From: Limnephilus marmoratus
Taxonomy: Eukaryota; Arthropoda; Insecta; Trichoptera; Limnephilidae
Length of the DNA stretch: 64,000 nt
Direction: 5' to 3'
Assembly (NCBI GenBank): GCA_917880885.1
Contig: OU862922.1
Location: 20,088,627 to 20,152,626 of the forward strand
Shown: piece by piece, positions 47,864-59,627 of the stretch
Layout of the letters: every line of letters begins with the position of its first letter
Position numbering within the stretch: position 1 is the first letter of the stretch
The notes under the pieces: model-generated
Told to the model about the DNA's origin: nothing
The model's input: only the letters and a program-made list of their open reading frames with translations
Database searches by the model: none
Made by a program: the position numbers and the translations under genes

Positions 47864-48335
47864 CAGGGGTGGGGAACCTGCGGCCCGCGGGCCGCATGCG
47901 GCCCGCGAGGCCTTTTCGTGCGGCCCGCGGGCACTTTTGGTGCAGCCTGCTGAAAGAACCACAAAAAATTACACAGAACAGGAAAGTTTTTTCACGGTCT
48001 TTCAGATGCATTTTTAAGACGTTATTACAAAATCGTTAATAGCAAGTAGTTTAGATACAAATTGAAACATGATAAAACCTCCCATTTTAATTTTATTTTA
48101 AATTGTTATTGTGAAACGATAGTGAAATTCAATCGGAACTTTTAATTTTCTTGCACGGGACAGTCCCGATATTTCAGGATTGATAGCAACTCTATTCGGA
48201 GGCGAATCTTAGGCAGTCTGTCATAAACATTATTTTCTAGTCATCGTTGCGGAAGTAAACTAGATAGTAGGTAAATCAATAAAATCCTATTAATGGCAAC
48301 TACTAGGAAAAGAAAAGTTAAAGCTGAGTGAAACA

Positions 48336-48635
48336 TGAAATCATTTGAAACTAAATTAAGGCTGTGGAAAGTGCAACTCGAAATGAATAACACGACGCAT
48401 TTTCCAACACCGCAAGGACAAAATCCTTCTACATCGTTTGAATACGCTGGTGAAATTAAGTGAGGAATTTAATGAACGATTTAAGGGCGCGAAAAGAGAG
48501 CAAACGGATTTGAACATATTTGCTACACAGTTCAACGTCGAACCATCGAATGTGTCTGATAATCTGGAGCACGAAATTATTCAATTACAAAGCGATGATG
48601 AACTAAAAGCTAGATATAAAAATCTCCCCAAATAA
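48336..48635 (+). pseudogene. hAT transposase remnant (GTF2IRD2/ZBED-like)
   Basis: First frame MKSFETKLRLWKVQLEMNN, FPTPQGQNPS. After a frameshift near 48440: KLSEEFNERFKGAKREQTDL, NIFATQFNVEPSNVSDNLEH and EIIQLQSDDELKARYKNLPK. These match in order the C-terminal half of hAT transposases from which vertebrate GTF2IRD2 and ZBED genes derive. It lacks the catalytic and dimerisation ends. Confidence 0.82.
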
Positions 48636-48899
48636 AGTCAGGAGTCACTGGTTATATTAAGTCAAGCACGTTCCTTAACATTTTATATATAATACAAACA
48701 TTAAAGCCGTAACAATTGCAACACTTTATTTTAATTAGTTAAATTTATGTTAATTATCTGTAATTTATTTTAATTAGTTAAATAAATATAAAATTATATT
48801 GCGGACAATAAGTATGCTACAAAATGTAGAAAAACCATTCACATAATCAGAGTACAATTTAATTTAAGCTGGTAGACTAGTGGACTCCTTTGCAGATTC

Positions 48900-49900
48900 A
48901 TTCTAAAGGTGAAACCAATTTTGTGTTCACAATGCAAATTCCTGTTGCGGATTCATCTGCTAAACCTAACGCATTTCGAAGGTAAAACCGGTGTTCTAGG
49001 TGCAGTATAAATTAATGCTGGGGACTCACTATCCAATTCGCTCTAACGGAAAAACCAGTTTTGTGTTCAAAATGCAATGAAAAAATTCCATGTGTTGTTT
49101 CTTCTGCTTACGCTTTTCATAGAAACCCGTTCTCGTTTTTGAAGTGCATTTATTAAATTCTAGTTGCTTTCGTGCTGCCAGCATTAGAGAAAAGCTATTT
49201 TCATGTACTCAGTAAAATAGTTTTAGTCTCCGCGTACAGATTCACCCATAACTGAAACCAGTTCTGTGTTTAGAATGCAACGAAAACATTCGTGGTTGGG
49301 TTTCATTTTTTGACGCATTCCTCGTGTTAGAAGTGCATTTATAAAATTCTAGTTGCGTACTTTGTGCTGCCAAAATTGGAGGAAAGCCATTTTCATGTTC
49401 TGAATGGAGTTTTAATTCATTTACATTATGATTAAAACTTTTCTGTGTTAAGAATGCAACGAAAAAATTCCAGTTGGGGTTTTATCTCGCTAACGCGTTT
49501 CGTAAGAAACCATTCTCGTTTGTGAAGTGCAGTTATAAATTTGTAGTTGCATATGTGCTGCCAGTATTGGAGGAAAGCAATTTCACGTTCTGAGAACTGG
49601 TTTTAATTACAGATACAACCTGTAATTGTTCTTATGTTGGAAGTGCATTTATAAAATTCTTGTTTCGTAGTTTATGCTGCCAGAATTAGAGGAAAGCCAT
49701 TTTCACGTTCTGAGTGTAGTTTTAATTCCCCGCATGCAAATTTAATCTAAATTGAAACTACCTCCGCGTTCATAATGCAACGAAAAATTTCAGTTGTGGT
49801 TTCATCTGCTGATGCATTTTGACGGAAACCATTCTCGTGTTCAAAGTGCAGTTATAAAACTCTGGTTGCAGAGCGACCATTTGCAAGTTCTGAGTATATA
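48900..49900. repeat. Degenerate tandem array inside the hAT relic
   Basis: A unit of roughly 180 to 200 bases recurs: CTGTGTT.AGAATGCAACGAA, GGTTTCATCTGCTGA-like, AACCATTCTCGTTTG, TTATAAAATTCTAGTTGC and GTGCTGCCAGAATTGGAGG. The AATGCAA anchor occurs at about 48931, 49071, 49274, 49453 and 49774, with partial units between. Confidence 0.75.
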
Positions 49901-50022
49901 TAATTAAAGAGTGTTGTCAGTTACGTACTACTTTATTAATCAGTTTTAGTAAAATTAGTTCTTTGATTCGAACGTGGCTACCCCTCCCCCCGAGACGGAA
50001 ATCGGAGTGCGGCCCGCGGGTT

Positions 50023-50335
50023 AAAGTATGAACATCCATATAGAAATATTAGAAAGAAATATTCTGCCACGACTCAACTTTCAAATTGGCTTCAGGAAAT
50101 GGCGACCAGCGGTAGGTGGGTTGCGACTTTCCCGCCATAACGAAACGCGTCGGAGCTTTGAAATAAAATGAATTCGCTTTAAATAAAATCACCTCAACCA
50201 AGGCCAGGACACTAGTCAAATTGACCTGCTATTTACTAATATGTTGTACATTACTAATAATAAATAAACGCCCGGGTTGCCGGCACTGAATAATAATAAC
50301 AGGTCAATTTAACCTAATAAACCAAGTCCTATTTA
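50023..50335. repeat. Repeat shared in reverse with 54080-54180
   Basis: AAAATCACCTCAACCAAGGC followed by CAGGACACT near 50185-50212 matches the reverse of AGTGTCCTGGCCTGAGTTTA near 54080. Otherwise unclassified. Confidence 0.45.
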
Positions 50336-50336
50336 A

Positions 50337-51310
50337 CTAAGTAACCATTAGGCGTTTTTCCGCAGTGATAGGCAGAGAGGATTGACCGCCACACAATTCT
50401 TTCTTAGCACATACTCCTCATTTCATTTACATTAATCGCCTCACACAATTTTATTTAAATATTTGTATTTTGAAAGTGTCTGTTTCCCAAATACAGCAAA
50501 AAGTAAAACACGTAGCTACAGTGCTTGGGACATGGCCTAATTCAAGTATTTAATTCATTTTTTTAATTTTTTTTATTATTTTACACCTCTCAGGAGAGCC
50601 CCTGCCTGTATAGTGTAAAGACTGGGAAACTATATAGCCACTCGGTTGGGCAGCGTTATGAAGCAGGTGAAGGTAGGGGATATAGGGAGATGAAGGATGT
50701 CTTCCGCTCGTGTCCATCGAGTTTCGCGTACCTACATACACCGGTGCACATGGATCATTTATGCTGGTTCATTCGATCAGGCTCCATTTAAATACCTACA
50801 GAAAGCCTCAGCATGCCTGTATAGCGTCTGTGCATTAAATATTGCATTTGGTCAGTTAAAAACGAATTGCAAATCAGACGGACTGCTCTCCTTTGCACAC
50901 TTGATAGTCCCATATCTTTCTCAGGCTTCCCGGACTCTTGCTATTCATTTCGGCGTCACATAATTTCATATAATAATTTCATGTCACGTAATTTCTTTAC
51001 ACTCCCTTTCTCAATCAGCTCTACATGAATAATTTAAATAATAATTTTTAATAATAATTTCAATCAGCTCTACATGAATAATTTAAATAATAATTTTTAA
51101 TAATAATTTCAATCAGCTCTACATGAATAATTTAAATAATAATTTTTAATAATAATTTCAATCAGCTCTACATGAATAATTTAATATTTAATAATCTAAA
51201 CTTCCCTTTCTTAATCTCATCCACAACGTTTACATCAACCTTGCATTCAATCCGAAGCTTTATATCGTTAATAGTTATTTTATCACACATAGGGAAGCTT
51301 TGCAAGCATA
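50337..51310 (-). mobile_element. RTE-like LINE relic, second copy
   Basis: Starts like 45836 (TAACCATTAGGCGTTTTTCCG, then GATAGGCAGAGAGGA and GACCGCCACACAA). Later blocks at 50930-51050 and 51190-51290 (AATCAGCTCTACATG, CTTACATCAACCTTGCATTC-like) follow the 46010-46200 copy in order. Coding potential is lost. Confidence 0.65.
51012..51183. repeat. 49-base tandem repeat, about 3.5 copies
   Basis: CAATCAGCTCTACATGAATA starts at 51012, 51061, 51110 and 51159, each followed by an AATAATTT-rich stretch. Units are nearly identical. Confidence 0.92.
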
Positions 51311-51669
51311 AAGATGCACAAAATTCCTGTCATGTTTAACACATTACCTGAAGACATTAAGAAAGAAGCATCTACATATTTCGAAAATTAAAAAAAAGTG
51401 CTTCTGTCATTCTACCTCCGTAGAACACGAAAATAAATACCTAGGTTTGTGACGCATACCTGCCATGGAACCATGATTGTTAATTGTTTTTAAAATAAAA
51501 CTTTAAATATCGTACCACAGTAAATATTTTTTTTAATGTTAAGTTTTATAATATTAAGTTAGGTATTTTTCTTTAATTAAATAAATATGAAAAATTAGGG
51601 ATTTCTTAATCAAAATGATATGCCCAGTTTTGTAAGATTTTTGTAAAATGGAGTATTGTAAAAACAGAC

Positions 51670-51800
51670 AACTGAATAAACATTCTTGCGTTCAATAGCT
51701 TGACCGTGGAACAATTTGCCGGCCTTCGTGTTTCCTCCTTTAAAAGACCAATGTTCGTTCCTTCCTCTCCTCGAAAAGATCCTCCACACAGCATCTTATT
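51670..51800 (+). mobile_element. LINE ORF2 end fragment (14.5/34.1 kb family)
   Basis: GTGGAACAATTTGCCGGCCT, CCAATGTTCGTTCCTTCCTC and CCTCCACACAGCATC match the last 100 bases of the ORF at 34370-34480. Hairpin tail missing. Confidence 0.65.
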
Positions 51801-51919
51801 ATTAGCAATTATTTTCCTTATTTATATTCCTTCCTTAAATTATTTATAGCGGTCCGTCTGTAGTTATATTAGGTAAATCACATAATATTTCTGTAGTAGT
51901 ATCTTTTAATAAAAAAACA

Positions 51920-54052
51920 AAAAAAATAAGAATGGCCGAATCAACAATGAACTTATTGGAGTTGTGGCGGCCACTTGTGCCAAATTAATTACTCCGCCAC
52001 TGGACTCTAGGCGAACGCACTAGAAACACATCTACGAAGTATCTACAGCCAGGTACCGCGCGCCCGCTGGCATATGTCTACCTACCGATAAAAAATTCCG
52101 CCACCTACGCGAAAGAGCTAGAACGTCTGGCTGTACCAAACAAGTGCCCGCAGAAAGTTCGAGCGATTTCTCACCTTTGCGTGAATTCACCGCATTACCT
52201 ACTGCGAGACTAATTACTTGCCACGGGTATATAAGCCGCGCTCGCTTGCTCGGAGTCAGTCAGTACTTACTTTCCATTCATCGATAAAGGAACACAGTCC
52301 GAGCAGTGAAGTAACTGCGCCCGGCACGGGCCCGCGCAGTTAGCAGTGAACAATTTATCCAGCGTGACCCAGGAACATTCCAGCACCTTCGAGGAACTTC
52401 TCCAACTACCATCTCGACATGAGATGGCAATCAACATTCTGCAACGAGCAGCAACCACAACCGGCAACGCGCCATCATCCAGCATCCTGCAGCGAGCAGC
52501 AAGCAGCACCTGGCAACGCGCCAGCATCCTCATCGCCTCTCAAGGTTCCTTCCTGCGTCACGTGTGTGCTCCGACCCACTGGACACACAGCCGCTATATC
52601 CCGTCAACACGACGTCAATCGACCGCCTGGACCAAGGTCACGTCTACACCGCCACGGTGTAGGGCAACACGCCGGCTTCCTGAAGACCTGTGATCTTCAC
52701 CGCCGTAGTATCCTGACCTTCATCTTCACATCATCGCGCAGCAGCATCACTACTGTCACTCCGCTCCCGCTCCGCATCGACCTCCGCTACGTAGCCACAA
52801 TAAAGACTGACTCACACATCGACTGCACGCCTTTCATTTATCTCGTCCCGACTCTACCGATACAGACCGCTCCCTCAGAGTCATATATAACAGGGCGAGA
52901 ACAACAAATACAAATTGGCAAACAAAAGAGCAAACTTCTATCTTTAAACTATGGCGTTCCTCAAGGAAGTGTACTGGAACCGATTCTGTTCATTATCTAC
53001 ATCAATGATTTAACTAACCTTACCATTAAAGGAAACATAATCATTTTTGCTGATGATACTGTTCTATTATTTCAAGAAGAAAATTGGACGGATGAATTGA
53101 ATGAGGCTGAAAAAGGGCTTAGTGCACTTCAAAGTTGGCTTAAAATCAACTCGCTTACCCTTAATATAAGCAAAACAAAATATATAAAATTTTCAATGAA
53201 CTCAAGGGGCCAACCAATAAAATCACTAGAACTAAAATTACATGAATGCCATGGAAATAATATACAATGTTACCGCCCCGTCATCGAAAAAACACAAAAC
53301 ATAAAGTATCTCGGAGTAATAATTGACGAAAATCTTAGATGGGACCTACACATCAAAGGTATTACGGAAAAACTCACAAGCCTTATATATTTCTTTAAAA
53401 ATCTAAGAAAAGTGTTAAATAAAAGGATATGAAAAAGGTCTACTACGCGTTATGTCATTCTCGAATTGAATATGGAATCATAGGATGGGGATCTGCTACA
53501 CATACGTACCTACACAGCCTGAATACGATTCAAAAAGGAATCATAAAGACCATATTGAAAGTACCAATTAGAACGCCTTCAATTGAAATTTTCAATAACT
53601 TTGACGTACCAAATGTACAGCAAATATATGCCAAAAATATATTATTGAAGCTCTTCAAAAATAATGAATCCTCTACTAGACCGTGTATGCATAACACTAG
53701 ATCGAATAAAAATATTCCAAGTTATAAAACCACATTTGGACAAAGAAACTATACATACTTTGCAACAAAACTTAATAACATCCTTCCCCAAGACATAAAA
53801 CTACTAAAAAATCCAATTGAATACAAATCAAGAATAAAAATATGGCTTAAAGAGGTCAATGAGAAAACCCTAGCGAAGACGCTAAAAACGACATAGAAGA
53901 CAAATGAACTATATTTAAATAACTTTAGTCCGCCTCGGCACAGGACCCCATAGTGAGGAGGACTAAGAAATACAATATTTTATACTTAATTTCACCATTA
54001 TATTTTGTATGTGAAATTTTTTATATAGTCGCTATAATAAAAAAAAAATAAT
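51920..54052 (+). mobile_element. LINE (Jockey-like) ORF2 and 3' UTR, interrupted by a solo LTR
   Basis: The 5'-truncated LINE starts near 51920. Codons MAESTMNLLES before the LTR join SYITGREQQIQIG after it. Then the RT blocks GVPQGSVLEPILFIIYINDL and FADDTVLLF (the Asp pair of the active site is present), KYLGVIIDENLRWDLHI, and after a one-base shift at about 53430 YYALCHSRIEYGIIGWGSAT, TRSNKNIPSYKTTFGQRNYT and the stop at 53894-53896. The 3' UTR has CCGCCTCGGCACAGGACCCC and ATAGTGAGGAGG (hairpin) and poly-A. The Gly in GSVLGP is Glu, and the frameshift makes it inactive. Confidence 0.88.
51963..52877 (+). mobile_element. Solo LTR, 915 bases, with 4-bp target duplication
   Basis: Starts TGTGGCGGCCACTTG and ends CGCTCCCTCA (TG...CA), flanked on both sides by GAGT (51959-51962 and 52878-52881). 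Removing it and one GAGT restores the LINE frame LLESYITGR. Inside: TATA box TATATAAG at 52228-52235, an initiator-like TCAGTCAGT about 25 bases on, and AATAAA at 52799-52804 near the end. GC-rich compared with surroundings. It is probably a Gypsy-type LTR left after recombination; no internal coding part remains. The 115- and 337-codon frames here are read-through artefacts. Confidence 0.87.
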
Positions 54053-54250
54053 ATAATTAGCAGGCCGCGACGCCTTGATTTAGTGTCCTGGCCTGAGTTT
54101 AGGTGGTTTTACGTACGGTTCATTTCATGACGCAGGAATTTATTTATTTACCGACTCGCGTTGCTTTGATTCGGAGAAACAACTGTGAAACCTGTTAATT
54201 ATTAAGTTGGAGGACTTTTCAACGTGATGTCAATTACGAGTACGTTAATT
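54053..54250. repeat. Repeat shared in reverse with 50150-50215
   Basis: See the entry at 50023. Family unknown. Confidence 0.4.
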
Positions 54251-56160
54251 ATTTGAAAAAGTCAAAATATTTATTATTGCTACACAAATTTTAGAAGAAC
54301 TTGTTAATGGAACCGGAAAGAAAATATACATGGTTATATTTGGATGCAAAAAAACCGCCATTTGCTAACATAGTATTTACAATCACATACATCATCTTCG
54401 GAACGGTTGGGAATCTTGTGTTGTCAGAGAACAGCATCTTACTACAGCATCTTAGGGTAAACGACAAGTGGAATCGATGTTAGGTTTTAAGCATCGACCA
54501 AAAATAAGGGTTCGTAGATGGCTCATTGAGAGAAGAAACTATTTTGTTACCAAGCCCTAAAACAACACTTCAGAATGAGAATGGTTCATTGTTATATATT
54601 ATCTACTTTTCTGTAGGGCACAGAAATCTGAACACTAAATAATCAAGCATTGAAACTGGAGATGGAATCTTTAAAAATGTCGGACCATAAGCACACACTC
54701 AAAATATCCTCAACCATCGATAATGGAATAAAAATAGGTGTTGCCCACGGACATATGAATATATCTGGACCTGCCCTAAGTGATAAAAACGTATTATTTC
54801 CCCCTCGCCATGGAACCGGCTGGAGCTCCTCCTTGGCGCCAGTTCGCCCCATGTGGAGGGGATAGAGAATCGCTTGAATCTAAAATGTGTGACGTCATCA
54901 TTCTTGCCGTGGGCAGCGCGAAGCTAACATCTATACATTTAACGAAAAAATAACACGCCAAAACAGTAGCTTGTGCTATACAACATACCTACATATCAGT
55001 GTGCACATAAATGTGGGCGGTTCCTTAGTGTGCTCGTCGCTGGTTACAGGGGTAAGTAAATTATGAAACATTTGTAAAAGTGTCTTAACTAAACACGGCA
55101 AAAAAATATTGCTATGTGAAAACGGGCGAATCTTTTTGGGGTGTACATTTGGCCTACGCAAATATTTTATTATCGTGGCAAGCAATTCGCGCTCCCATGT
55201 AAAAAGGTCTATTCATTCAAAGCAGATTTTGCTTTTAAGAACTAAATGATGATATTATAATGCGAGATGCCTATATACTGTCAGATTAATTTTTCAACCA
55301 ATGACAGTCATCTTCCCCTCTTCGTACCGCCATAGTTGATTTTTCCCCTCACCTGTTATTTCTGGTCTATTGAATTTGGATGTCTATGGTGTTGCCGAAC
55401 TACGACTAAGTCGCACAGACTATCAAATTGGCGGAGCCAATGAAAGTGATGCGTTTTGTGTGTTAGTGGTGTGTAAATGTGATTTGCAGTAGTAAGGGTG
55501 AACGATGTTGTCCACACTTAAGAACGTAAATCTCTAGGTAAATTATTATTTGTGCGTAGGTATAATTTTTTCTTTATTCTATACAAAGACAGGTCTCAAA
55601 GGGTTTGTGAACAAAAAAATAAAATTGAAACTGTTTGCAAAGTAGGACGTCAAAGACGGGTGATAAATGTATTTGAATATGTCGCGGCTCTACTTTGACA
55701 ATTTGGATAAGTTTCGCTGCTCCGTCATTCCCATTCCTCTTTCTCATCGGAGTTATCAGAGGGCAAGGAGGGAACATTTTATATAGGTCGATGGAGGAAA
55801 CCTTAAACGTTTACTTATAATGGGACAATTTTTAATTCTAAGAAGAACTATTCATTATAAATGGGGATAATGAGTAGGTAATACTAAAACAGGTTCAACA
55901 TAAATTCGACGTTGCAACCAAATAAAGAAGCGATGCACAGCGTCATGCACCATTTGGAATCGGGATGCTAACAGTAACATCCCTTACGTAGATGGTGATA
56001 AGGTTTAAATTGCCGCTTAAAAAGCTGCCTGTTTTGATTTATCCAAGAAAAAAGCATTGCTAAAAAGTTTTTATTTTATTTTTCGAAGTTCGGGAATAAA
56101 TATGATCTTTTAAATAACTTAATTTGCCACATTGTACAATAAAACTATAACCATAAAGGT
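54251..56160. other. Unclassified DNA
   Basis: About 1.9 kb without recognisable coding or repeat content. Small frames at 54301-54483 and 54650-54865 show no family motif. Confidence 0.35.
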
Positions 56161-56164
56161 GTTC

Positions 56165-56372
56165 GTAAAACGGCCTCCGTGCTTAAGAAGTAAGGCTCTT
56201 GACTCGCAAACTGAAGGTCGCGGGATCGAATCTCGGCGTGAGAACATACATTTTATTTGTGTTATTTCACAATTAATTAATTTAAAAAATAATATATAGT
56301 ATATTTGCTGCACGTTCCAGAGTTGAAGACATTCAGTATCGCCCTGGTGTAAGACCACCATTCAGAATGGAC
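56165..56372 (+). repeat. SINE family A, head and first part of body
   Basis: tRNA-like head CGGCCTCCGTGCTTAAGAAG with a B-box-like GGGATCGAATCTC, then TTATTTCACAATTAATT and CAGTATCGCCCTGGTGTAAG. It stops at GACCACCATTCAGAAT, as a 3'-truncated or interrupted copy. Confidence 0.75.
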
Positions 56373-56454
56373 AAATGCGCAAAATTTTATCAACCAAGGA
56401 ATAAAACTGTAGATTTGTATGCAAATCAAATCCGCGCCGCTCGTCCCCCCTAAC

Positions 56455-56668
56455 CCTCATATTTTTTTGTTTTTCTTTAAAGAAAGACAATCATTCCCGG
56501 GTTACGAATAACCAAACAATCTTTGAAAATCTCCCACTACCACCACATTAAGCGTAAAATGTTGCTTGTGTCGTGATGGAGAACTTAGCCAGCCGAGGAA
56601 TCGAACACGCGATGCCCGGGTGGGACCCAAACGCGATGCCCACTCAGCCCCTGACCGTTAAAAATCAT
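56455..56668 (-). repeat. SINE family B, minus copy
   Basis: Reverse of 16562-16752: poly-T-like start, TTCCCGGGTTACGAATAACC, AATGTTGCTTGTGTCGTGAT, and the tRNA-like head with GGAATCGAACACGCG. Confidence 0.8.
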
Positions 56669-56894
56669 ATTGATTACTCTTCAGACCATCATTTTTAATA
56701 AATCCGAACTTAAGCCTTGCATTACGCCCGTAGGAAAGACGAATTTTCAACAAATGCTACTTTGCTGAGATTTTGTTATTGATTCCACTTCAGATCATCA
56801 TCTCTTGTTTTGAAGTGTGCAAGTGTGCAAAATTTCATTAACTGAGGCATAAATGCACAACGCCTTTATATTATTTATATTTATTTTTATTTAT

Positions 56895-57560
56895 GTACTA
56901 GCTGACCCGGAAAACGTTGTTCCGCCATATAAATTATTTCTAGTGAATATTTGGGTTTTAAATAAAAAAAATAACGAATGTATTGTAAGTAATGGGGATG
57001 GGATCTTTGACAGAAAGAGGAATGGAGCGCTGTAGAAGATGACCGCCGATAAAAACAAAAAAAACACTAACCATTCATTTTCTCAACTTAATGCATTTCA
57101 TTAAAGTAACGTACATAATGACGCGACGCTTCCCGTGCATGACTGCGCATGTGTGGATGAAAGTTCGATGAGGCGGACGTAGCGCCATCTGTCATTCAAC
57201 AACATAAATAATTTCGTTCGGTTTGAAATACGAACGACGCGCGACGGTTAAATTTGTTAATACAAAAATACTAAAATCACGATTAAAAATGGGAGGGAGG
57301 GGGTAGGGACGGAAAATTTGGGGTTATAGATATTTTTTGATGCCAAATAAAAAAATACAAAAAATAAATTTTGTCAAAAAATTGAAAAAAAATTCTGGAA
57401 AGGGACACCCTAACCACCTAGCGGTATCAAATAATATACTTTACAACCTATTTTCATACCTACCAAATATACATAAAAAAATCCTAAAAAATGAATATTT
57501 AGATTAATTAAAAATATATATTTAGATAGATAGAGAAAAATCTTCAACACGGGAAATACC
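56895..57560 (+). repeat. LINE 3' end region (GCTGACCCGG family), copy 1
   Basis: CTAGCTGACCCGGAAAACGT, GCCATATAAATTATTTCTAG and GACCGCCGATAAAAACAAAA are shared with 59628-60310. The element carries CACCCTAACCACCTAGCGGT about 500 bases on in both copies. RTE-like LINE end by similarity of style; no ORF. Confidence 0.65.
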
Positions 57561-58928
57561 AGCATTCCAAAATTTTAATTTTTTTTTTTTAGATACTTAC
57601 CTTCTTCATATACAAAAAATGAACAATAATTATGGATTTCTGGGCTTGTGTTTTGATAAATGGATAAAATTACTCTTGAAACCAAGATGAAGTCGGTGGT
57701 ACCTAGTTATTTCCAGTATCTAAGTAAGCAAGGTGAAGGTCGTATTTTAATCACAAAAGTCACTTTAAAAATTAACTTTGGTTAGCTGAATTTCCGTTTG
57801 GCCTCCAAATGAAGTAGGCAATATTACTTTCGTGATATTTTGCGCATTTTACGGTAGAAATATGAGTGTCTGCACTTTACTCGGACCCGTTATATTGTGT
57901 AACTTAAGCCATGAGCGTCTTTTCAGGGATTTTGTGGCGCCGTAACTCTACGCTATACTTTACTCAATGTGCACAAGAAATTTTACAAATAAGTGAAAAA
58001 TCCTACAAAGTTTGATACAAAACCACATTTTCTGAGATATAGAGTGATCAAAGCAAAAAAAAAACATCGTTATCCTTAAGAGCGTTTAACCAGCCAGCAG
58101 ACGAAAATCCACATTTCGTCGAAAGTTGTTCTTACGATCATGCAGGGCGGTTACAATGAGAAAGATTAATTATTCTCCGTACCAGCTTTTTAAAATTACA
58201 ACTTAAAACCAAAATTACCATTTATACCTTCATCCAAAAATGCTGAAAGGCGTGATGATAAAACTATTAAAATAATGTACTTTTTGTAATTATTTTTTGA
58301 TTATAAGTATTTATCATTTTTCAATAATGTCTAAATTTATTAAGAATGTTAAAAAAATCTGAAATATATTAGTTTGTAAGTGCGCAAATAAATACACAAA
58401 TGGACCAATTTTCGTCAAGAAACAGATGTACGTACATATTTTTTAACGATTTTATTGAAACTAAAATTAAAATTCTAAAACATGCGTTTGCTAGATAATG
58501 TAGGTATTGATTTATTTTACTGTATGATTATATCATTTGAAATGGGTGTGGTATAATACAAAATCTTTTTTGAAAATTTAACAAATCTGCCAACGACCTA
58601 TGGAATAACCTTATTATACTAAAAAAAAAATTCTCAAAATTTATTACATGCCAATGCTAGATAAAAGAACAATCTTTCGAAATCCATTTATAATTTTTTG
58701 TGGAAAAGAGTCAATACGTCTAACATCTGATTTGAAAATGACATATTTCTGGTTTTCTCTGGTAATGCCCTCTTAAATGCTACTCTTTTGCCATCAATAC
58801 AATACCCAGGAAACTCATAAAAAATCTCATAAATGCAAAAAATTATCAATCTAAAACTGTTCAGCATTTGACTAAACGCCGAAACGGGCCGAAAATCGCT
58901 GTAAAAACGGCGACTGTTAGAATGTGAA
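57561..58928. other. Unclassified DNA
   Basis: AT-rich; nothing supported. Confidence 0.35.
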
Positions 58929-59390
58929 AAAATAGTCAGAATTGACAATATAGATAATACTGTAAATTCTAAAATTTGAAAATATTAAATTGACAATTAC
59001 GACGGTTTGATGGAAGGGGTCAATGGCTGAATTGGTAAAAGCGCAAGTCCCGGTTAGACGACAGGTTCTGGGTTCGAGTCCCAGTTGCGACCGTTATCTT
59101 TTTCTATTAATAGTGTTATCTTCTTTTCAATGATATATGACCAGTGGCGTAGCTAGCATGAGTGGAACCTGGGGCGGATAACGTGGTGTCACCCCCCCCC
59201 AAATTTCGACTTCACAAATGTGTTGATAGGCGGTCCGCCCCCCTCCCCGCCCCCCGCCCCGCCCCCCTCCCCGCCCCCCGCCCCGCGCCCCTCCCCGCCC
59301 CCCTCCCCGCCCCCCTCGCTACGCTACTATACATGACATTGATGGGAATAACCTTCAAAAGTTATTTATTGTTATCAAGTTTATTTTGCG
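58929..59390 (+). repeat. SINE family C with tRNA-like head, interrupted by a MITE
   Basis: AATTACGACGGTTTGATGGA, head with GGCTGAATTGGTAAAAGCGC and a perfect B-box GGGTTCGAGTCCC at about 59072-59084, then TTGATGGGAATAACCTTCAA after the insertion. Parallel to 13259-13570. Confidence 0.78.
59142..59329. mobile_element. hAT-type MITE, 188 bases, 8-bp target duplication
   Basis: Ends CAGTGGCGTAGC and GCTACGCTACTA are inverted with two mismatches. Flanks TATATGAC (59134-59141) and TACATGAC (59330-59337) are an 8-base duplication with one change. The related SINE at 13259 lacks the insertion. The interior is a (CCCCGCC)-type GC-rich tract. Confidence 0.85.
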
Positions 59391-59401
59391 GAACTCCATT
59401 T

Positions 59402-59509
59402 TAATTTTAATTTCTTTTATATATTCAATAATCTTATTATTTAATGTACAAAAAACTGTTTTTATCTTAAATAATAATATTATTGAATATATAAAAGAAA
59501 TAAAAATTA
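59402..59509. repeat. Palindrome with 43-bp arms
   Basis: 59402-59444 and 59467-59509 pair almost perfectly (TTCTTTTATATATTCAATAA). Loop of 22 bases. Likely a small foldback element. Confidence 0.75.
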
Positions 59510-59627
59510 TATAAAGAAAGTTGTCCTTATAAAAAAATGATCAATTTTATTTTGATAATATCTTATATTTATCGATCGGCAGGATCATTTTATCAGAGAA
59601 GGATCATTTTATTGTCGGGTCAGCTGA

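Larger units (their letters stand above)
47864..50022 (+). mobile_element. hAT-type transposon relic
   Basis: Left end CAGGGGTGGGGAACCTGCGG is a typical hAT terminus and is followed by CCCGCGGGCCGCATGCGGCC. The right end is less clear: GCGGCCCGCGGG at 50009-50020 without the CCCCACCCCTG expected. Inside are transposase remnants (48336-48635) and a degenerate tandem array (48900-49900). Possible 8-base target TTATAAGA at 47856-47863, with no clear partner on the right. Confidence 0.78.

Noticed and set aside
52419..53432. A 337-codon gene
   Set aside because: The first 150 codons lie in the solo LTR and the rest in the LINE; the frame fuses two elements by chance.
54301..54865. Possible small genes
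   Set aside because: Short frames without family motifs, splice logic or codon-use support.
59020..59095. A functional tRNA gene with perfect B-box
   Set aside because: The same head plus body occurs at 13259 and 12829; acceptor pairing is incomplete.
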